A stretch of DNA of 64,000 nucleotides from Physella acuta (Eukaryota > Mollusca > Gastropoda > Physidae), in assembly GCF_028476545.1 (NCBI RefSeq), contig NW_026731643.1, forward strand, positions 230,001 to 294,000, written 5' to 3'. The translations under genes and the position numbers were made by a program. The notes under the pieces are model-generated. The model was given only the letters and a program-made list of their open reading frames with translations, did no database searches and was not told where the DNA came from. Within the stretch, counting starts at the first letter, position 1; every line of letters begins with the position of its first letter. Shown here piece by piece: positions 60,919 through 64,000 of this stretch.

Positions 60919-61165
60919 GTCGGCGTGGTCGAGTCGGTAAAGCTCATGGTTGCTAAACCGAAAAAGTCTCGAGTTCGAACCCTCGGGCAGATGAGGCTCG
61001 TTAGCTGGGGACAGCCACTCTTCTAGGAGAGACAACTCCAAAATTAAACAACTGCTGCCTTGTAGTTTGTTCTTGGTTGGACAAAGGCTATGGAAGCAAA
61101 TCCAAAAAGAAAAGCAGGCTGAAATCGGAGTCAATGGCCTCAATGGCGCATAACCAGTTGACACG
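60919..61165 (+). repeat. Second tRNA-derived SINE family, copy 1
   Basis: Head ggcgtggtcgagtcggtaaagc...gtctcgagttcgaaccc has A and B boxes. The body is unlike the first SINE family. Confidence 0.65.
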
Positions 61166-61185
61166 TAACGCTTAATTGTGTTGGA

Positions 61186-61318
61186 GGCGTGGTCGAGTCG
61201 GCAAAAAGCTCATGGTTGATAAATTCGAACAAAGTCTCGAGTTCAAACCCACTGGCAGATAAATCTCGATCCCCTTCAACACTAATAATTAAGAATGAAG
61301 AAGAAGAAGAGATGTAGG
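61186..61318 (+). repeat. Second tRNA-derived SINE family, copy 2 (short)
   Basis: Same head (ggcgtggtcgagtcggcaaaaagc, gagttcaaaccc), then a short body and (GAA)n tail, 20 bases after copy 1. Confidence 0.65.
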
Positions 61319-61580
61319 AGGGTTTAACTATTGTAATATATGTTTAGGTAACTTACCATGATGTAGAGGAGGTTAAGAAGGGCAAAATTCAAATAGATGA
61401 TTCAAAGCATTGGATTTGTTGTTGATTAGCTTAGCTCTTGGTGTCTTCAACATTAATTGATATGTGGCTAGTGAGTTGTCCCTATAACATGACATTTTAA
61501 AATAAATTTGAAACTTTAACCAAGAATTCTTACAATTAGTAATTTGACCAGTTAATAATGTACTGCTTTTCAATGTTCAG

Positions 61581-62833
61581 GTCAAGAGATAAATGGTTTC
61601 CTGCTAAAGAAAGTTCTAGTGGTTGTGTCACCTGGTCTTCGCATACCCCCAGACCACATACACCTCCCGACACTGTGGGAGAAGAAACAACACCAGTGTA
61701 AATTTAGAGAAACTTTAAAGCTCCACAAGTCTGAAAAATTTGAAAGCTTTGAAGAAATTCTATCAACAAAAGAAAAATTTAAAAGGAAATCTAATTCGGC
61801 TTTCAAAGTTTTCAAGTTTGATCCTGAAACTTGTCGCGGCGAGAGTTTATCTGCTGCGGGCGTACTTCACATGATCCATGTTGGAGAGCATTTATCAAAG
61901 GTTTACTTGAGCAAGCTGAAAAGTTTACAACATGTAATGAGCCAGGGTCTGGCTGAGAGTGTAGGGGACGAGGTGCTGTTCCACAGCATGAATGCACTAC
62001 TGTACGGGCTGTTAACAGAGAAACAGTTCATTCATAGCGACGTTGTCAAGGTTCCGTCAGACTTTCATTTCAAAACGGATGTCAAACAACCTCAGGATGA
62101 TCTTCATTTTTACGTAGCAGAATCTTATAAACAAGAAACTCATTTACTGAAATCTAATAAATTATCTATACTAGAAACAGGGATGAAAGATGAAACAACT
62201 GCCAAGGAAGCAATAAATTACCTTTTAAACCAACTTTACCCCAAGCTAGTTGTCAGAAAACAGAATAATCAAGAATTCGATAACTCAAATTTTGGTAATC
62301 AAAATAAAGATCTACATTTTAATTATATAACCAATATTTTCAATTCATCTGATACTCATCACAAGTATTTAACATCAAATCCACTTTTTCACACGTATGC
62401 GGTGTCTCTGACCTATCCCCTGCGTCAACACATAAAAAACTTTATTTTGTCCAGTGAAGATTTACCGGAGGAACAGGATATGAAATTGCTAGCTGTAGAT
62501 GAGCTGTTGATGTTGAGTCTTCTGGCATCATTAAATCTCACTGTCAGCAATCATTTGATGCCTGGCTCTAGACTGGTCTTTGAAACTTATGAACCAAAAT
62601 TTCTCAGTCCGCTTGACAAGCCTGAAAAGGTGGACAAGCTACTGAAACTGATGAACATTCCATTAGAGAAAAGAAATCCTTTAAGCTTTGTTCGTGTTCT
62701 ATACAATGGTAAAGTGATCTCATCTTCATTTGCTAGTTGTGGGAGTAGTGAGGTAGGTTTTTGCCATTACTCCGATACAGCGACTATCTTAGATTATCTC
62801 GTTAATGATAAAGAGTTAAAATTAGAGTTGTAA
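61581..62833 (+). CDS. PXYLP1-like: PXYLP1-like pseudophosphatase, coding exon 3 (main domain)
   Basis: This exon encodes residues 77-492 of a 492-residue protein (human PXYLP1 is about 480). Family match from memory of PXYLP1: FLLKKVLVVVSPGLRIP aligns with the strand carrying RHGDRYP; the QC of HQCKF with IDC; LSAAGVLHMIHVG with LTQTGVVQHLQNG; ALLYGLL with ALLYGFL; LVFETYE with LIFELWQ; FVRVLYNG with SVRILYNG. The C-terminal Cys pair (462 and 470) is also kept. Known: PXYLP1 removes the 2-phosphate from xylose in the proteoglycan linker in the Golgi. Odd: RHGxRxP reads SPGLRIP (residues 92-98), the mid-domain Arg before ALLYG is Val207, and the distal HD pair is Asp382-Glu383, so catalysis should be lost. 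The frame is otherwise open with a single TAA stop. Inference: a retained pseudoenzyme in the secretory pathway, perhaps a binding or scaffold protein. Another histidine acid phosphatase relative is possible but fits less well. Confidence 0.85.
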
Positions 62834-63835
62834 ATTTTTTGGATGTGAGCTTAGATTATTTTGTTATCGGTAAAAGATTTAGATTTAGATTAGAGTAATC
62901 TATCTTAGTTGATTTTGTAATGGATATAAATGTAGCAGTTTTTAAAACTTGCTTTTTAGGCTGTGACTTCTAAAGGAGGAAATATTTTAAAGATTTAGTT
63001 AGTTTGTTTTGACTACTTAGTTTAGTTATCTTGATTGACTGAAAAATCAAGTGTTAAAAATTATATTCAGTATTTTATCAAATGTAGTTAGTGTTAGATT
63101 AACTTTACCAGGTTGGTAAACTTTGAGTTTGTAGTTAAAAGTCTCACCTCTCATTCCTGTCATAGAATTTTATTCATGATTATTTGTGTAAACAAAGTTA
63201 AAAAATCAATGACTAAATTGTATGATAATTTTAAACATTTGATCTTCTAAATATCTGAAAATTTTCCTTGTGTATTCTTAGCTTCTGCACCATTTGTTTA
63301 AAAGCACATTAACAGCTTTAGTTTAGATTCACATTGTTTGTTATATTAATTTTTTTAGAAGTAGCGTTGGTCTAATTTACTGCTTTATACCATACAGATA
63401 TTTCTGGCGCACAGCAAATTTTGTTCACATGTGAATCATTGATTTTATAAGTACCACTAGACAGATATAGATATAGAATGATTATAACGCTTTTTGTTAC
63501 TATTTTTAAAGCCAATATTATTACTCTAAGATCTGTTATTTTTAAGCTGAGCCAGGTATGTTGTCTCACTTGAGTTACCTCCCTTCTGTCATGATGCTTT
63601 TCGTCATGAGAAGTGACAAATGTGCCATGATATTTAATTTACACAAAGCTATTTTTTTTTTTGTTATAATTATTTATACATATATATTGATACATCTATA
63701 GCCCAATAAGTTTATAATTACTGCCATATTAATATAATGTTAATGTAATGTCAGCAATTGTTATTGTTTTAGGAGCAAGTTAACAATCACTGCTTGTTGT
63801 GTATTGTAAAGAATTCGTTAATAATTATTTTGTTA
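62834..63835 (+). other. 3' UTR of the PXYLP1-like gene
   Basis: AT-rich sequence without coding potential lies between the stop and the poly(A) signal. No repeat was recognised in it. Confidence 0.45.
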
Positions 63836-63841
63836 AATAAA
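63836..63841 (+). promoter_or_regulatory. Poly(A) signal AATAAA of the PXYLP1-like gene
   Basis: The first AATAAA I find downstream of the stop codon at 62833 is about 1.0 kb away, in AT-rich sequence without an open frame. It would give a 3' UTR of about 1 kb. Confidence 0.5.
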
Positions 63842-64000
63842 ATGTTAAATTACATACATCGTGATGGCATTACTAAGGTAGCAATATTACTACATAGATC
63901 TGTTTTTATCCCGTACAAACTGTTCAAATCTCACATTTTACTGACTGAAACTGAAACTGCTTAAAATTTATTCACATAATACATTTGGAGAATCTCGGCT

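Larger units (their letters stand above)
60605..61580 (+). other. Intron 2 of the PXYLP1-like gene
   Basis: The intron is 976 bases, GTAAAA...TTCAG. It holds an eroded reverse-strand SINE (60640-60785) and two forward copies of a second tRNA-derived SINE family (60919-61165 and 61186-61318). Confidence 0.65.

Overview
The window is animal nuclear DNA: AT-rich, full of microsatellites and minisatellites, with spliced introns, tRNA-derived SINEs and a dense set of transposons. The mix (Penelope-like element, tandem Helitrons, hAT elements, tRNA-SINEs with a shared body, long (TA)n tracts) fits a lophotrochozoan, most likely a gastropod mollusc. That placement is inference; no marker gene is present to settle it.

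Only one host protein gene can be supported, at the right end. It has three coding exons (58557-58641, 60464-60604, 61581-62833) whose splice phases join exactly into a 492-residue protein. A TATAAAAG box lies 47 bases before the ATG and a poly(A) signal lies at 63836. The protein aligns along its length with 2-phosphoxylose phosphatase 1 (PXYLP1, histidine acid phosphatase clade), but the RHGxRxP motif, the mid-domain arginine and the distal HD pair are all replaced. It therefore looks like an intact, catalytically dead relative. This is the most interesting protein finding.

Layout. 1-9.5 kb: minisatellites (one with 29 CACGTG palindromes), a hAT-type G-run MITE, a CRE-bearing MITE with TTA duplications, a reverse-strand Helitron, and a CAC-rich array. 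9.8-21 kb: SINEs, a CRE-containing minisatellite, long (TA)n tracts and a promoter-like CCAAT/CRE/TATA cluster with no visible gene. 21-27 kb: more MITEs and a degraded hAT transposon related to ZBED5/Buster. 27-35 kb: minisatellites, two of which were invaded by retroelements: a 5'-truncated LINE (28971-30014) and a young Penelope-like element (about 32028-33828) with reverse transcriptase and GIY-YIG domains, perfect 163-bp inverted terminal repeats and hammerhead-ribozyme-like cores. 36-39 kb: reverse-strand SINEs and MITEs. 39755-44125: an LTR element with two 1795-bp LTRs around a 781-bp non-coding interior. 45878-52175: four head-to-tail non-autonomous Helitrons, the last carrying an insertion that ends in a perfect 113-bp-arm hairpin. 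52.6-55 kb: a minisatellite split by a hAT element (GTF2IRD2-like transposase) with an 8-bp target duplication. 55-58.5 kb: MITE fragments, then the gene.

No functional tRNA, rRNA or CRISPR array was recognised. Most long open frames are translations of simple repeats.
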